A DNA stretch of 5,874 nt, from the NCBI GenBank assembly GCA_035714005.1, contig DASTMQ010000548.1, positions 1 to 5,874 of the forward strand, in the 5' to 3' direction. The position numbers and the translations under genes are program-made. The DNA is from AWTP1-13 sp035714005. GTDB taxonomy: Bacteria; Pseudomonadota; Alphaproteobacteria; Rhizobiales; Hyphomicrobiaceae. The notes beneath the pieces are model-generated. The model was not told the origin of the DNA and did not search any database. It worked only from the letters and a program-made list of their open reading frames with translations. Shown piece after piece: positions 4,991-5,874 of the stretch. Position 1 is the first letter of the stretch. Every line of letters begins with the position of its first letter.

Positions 4991-5874
4991 CTAGCTGGCG
5001 CCGCCTTGGCGGGCGGCCAGCAGGGCCCCAATAATGCGCTCGCTGCGAGCATCGTCTTGCCGAGAGGTCGCCAGCGGATCGCGCGGCGCGAGCTTGTGCG
5101 ACAGGATTAGGCGCGCCATGTCCTCGCGCACCGGGTCACGCAAAAGTTTCGCCTCGCGCACAAGCAGGGTGGCCGCGGTCGCGTAGTAAAGGCCGGTTGC
5201 GGCTTGACGCGCCGCCGCCGCGTCGGCGCCATCCTCGGCGCCGGCGCGCTCGAGCAACGTGAGCGCTGCGCTCAGGCGTTCTGCGAGCACCACCGCCAGA
5301 TCGCTTGGCCCCTGCGCCAGCATGGCCGTGAGCTGCGCCTCCAGCAAACGGTGGGCGGCCGCCTTGCCGGCGGCGCGCACGACATCCAGCGCGATAATGT
5401 TGCTGGTTCCTTCCCAGATCGAGCCAAGGTGGGTCTCGCGCAACAACCGCGGCTCGATCCACTCCTCGATGTAGCCGTTGCCACCCCGCATTTCCATGGC
5501 ATCGCCCGCTACCTTGCGCGCGTCGCGGCAGGCCCTGAGCTTGATGAGCGGCGTCAGGATGCGCCGCAGTGTCTGTGCTTCGCTGTCGCCGCGATCGGCG
5601 CGCTCGAGACAATCGGCGGTAAAAAACGCCACGCTGAGGGCCGCCTCCGCCGGCAGGATCATCTTGACGAGTTGCCGGCGCACCAGCGGCAGCTCGATCA
5701 GGCGTTGGCCAAAGGCGCGCCTGCCGAGCGCCACGGTCAAGGCCTCGTGCACGGCGCGCCGCATCATGCCGGTGGAGCGCACGCCGTTCGACAGCCGTGA
5801 CTGGTTCACCATCTCGGCCATCTGCTTGAAGCCTTGGGCAAGATCGCCGACCAGCCAGGCCACGGCACCCGCCA
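4991..5874 (-). CDS. Acyl-CoA dehydrogenase, AidB-like (partial, 5' end beyond the window)
   Basis: The C-terminal 293 residues of a flavin-dependent acyl-CoA dehydrogenase, ending in TAG (4991-4993 on the minus strand). The start is missing. A GTG at 5863 is not the start, because the frame continues upstream in family-like sequence (AGAVAWLVGD) to the window edge. Numbered from the first visible residue, the C-terminal helical domain begins around 20-40 (NQSRLSNGVRSTGMMRRA), with the conserved RRAFGQRL at about 51-58, EMRGGNGYIEE at 127-137 and SIWEGTSNIIALDVVRA at 151-167. Glu154 in WEGTSN is at the position of the usual catalytic base that removes the alpha proton from the acyl-CoA thioester. 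The IWEG...ALDVVRA form plus about 125 further residues is typical of the AidB-like branch rather than short beta-oxidation enzymes. AidB of E. coli belongs to the alkylation-damage response, but most relatives are simply acyl-CoA dehydrogenases, so the substrate is unknown. It converges on the TcuA-like gene. Confidence 0.92.
   Translation of the reverse strand, partial: AGAVAWLVGDLAQGFKQMAEMVNQSRLSNGVRSTGMMRRAVHEALTVALGRRAFGQRLIELPLVRRQLVKMILPAEAALSVAFFTADCLERADRGDSEAQTLRRILTPLIKLRACRDARKVAGDAMEMRGGNGYIEEWIEPRLLRETHLGSIWEGTSNIIALDVVRAAGKAAAHRLLEAQLTAMLAQGPSDLAVVLAERLSAALTLLERAGAEDGADAAAARQAATGLYYATAATLLVREAKLLRDPVREDMARLILSHKLAPRDPLATSRQDDARSERIIGALLAARQGGAS

Noticed and set aside
5204..5800. 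198-codon plus-strand open frame opposite the acyl-CoA dehydrogenase
   Set aside because: Antisense to a gene with clear family motifs; treated as a shadow frame.
5861..5863. GTG at 5863 as the start of the acyl-CoA dehydrogenase
   Set aside because: The visible protein lacks the N-terminal and most of the middle domain, and the frame stays open in family-like sequence to the window edge, so the gene is cut by the window.

Overview
This window looks like chromosomal DNA from a high-GC alphaproteobacterium, most likely of the Hyphomicrobiales (Rhizobiales) type. The main clue is a secreted DUF2865-domain protein, a family I associate chiefly with that group. A small exported PRC-barrel protein, a TcuA-like flavoprotein and an AidB-like acyl-CoA dehydrogenase also fit. 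This taxonomic placement is inference.

Layout from left to right: (1) 2-370 (+), a small exported PRC-barrel protein starting at the window edge. (2) 550-1272 (+), an exported DUF2865 protein with a highly charged linker and six cysteines in its domain. (3) 1322-2710 (-), a complete type II NADH:quinone dehydrogenase (ndh), convergent with the DUF2865 gene. (4) 2711-3473, a 763-base GC-rich spacer between two divergent genes. It has no credible gene but contains several short inverted repeats. (5) 3474-4976 (+), a complete 500-residue FAD-dependent dehydrogenase of the TcuA/fumarate-reductase flavoprotein type. (6) 4991-5874 (-), the C-terminal part of an AidB-like acyl-CoA dehydrogenase that runs off the right edge. 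It converges on the flavoprotein gene with only 14 bases between the stop codons.

The genes do not form one obvious operon. The two left-hand genes are co-oriented and both encode exported proteins, so they may belong to one cell-envelope unit. The other three encode flavin-dependent redox enzymes. NDH-2 passes electrons from NADH to the quinone pool at the inner face of the membrane. The TcuA-like enzyme oxidises or reduces an unknown substrate, perhaps a carboxylic acid. The acyl-CoA dehydrogenase normally gives its electrons to electron-transfer flavoprotein. The arrangement (convergent, divergent, convergent) argues for separate transcription.

I found no mobile element, CRISPR array, rRNA or tRNA, and no convincing evidence of a new multi-gene system. 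The parts most worth a second look are the long divergent spacer, the TcuA-like gene without its usual partner genes, and the envelope pair on the left.
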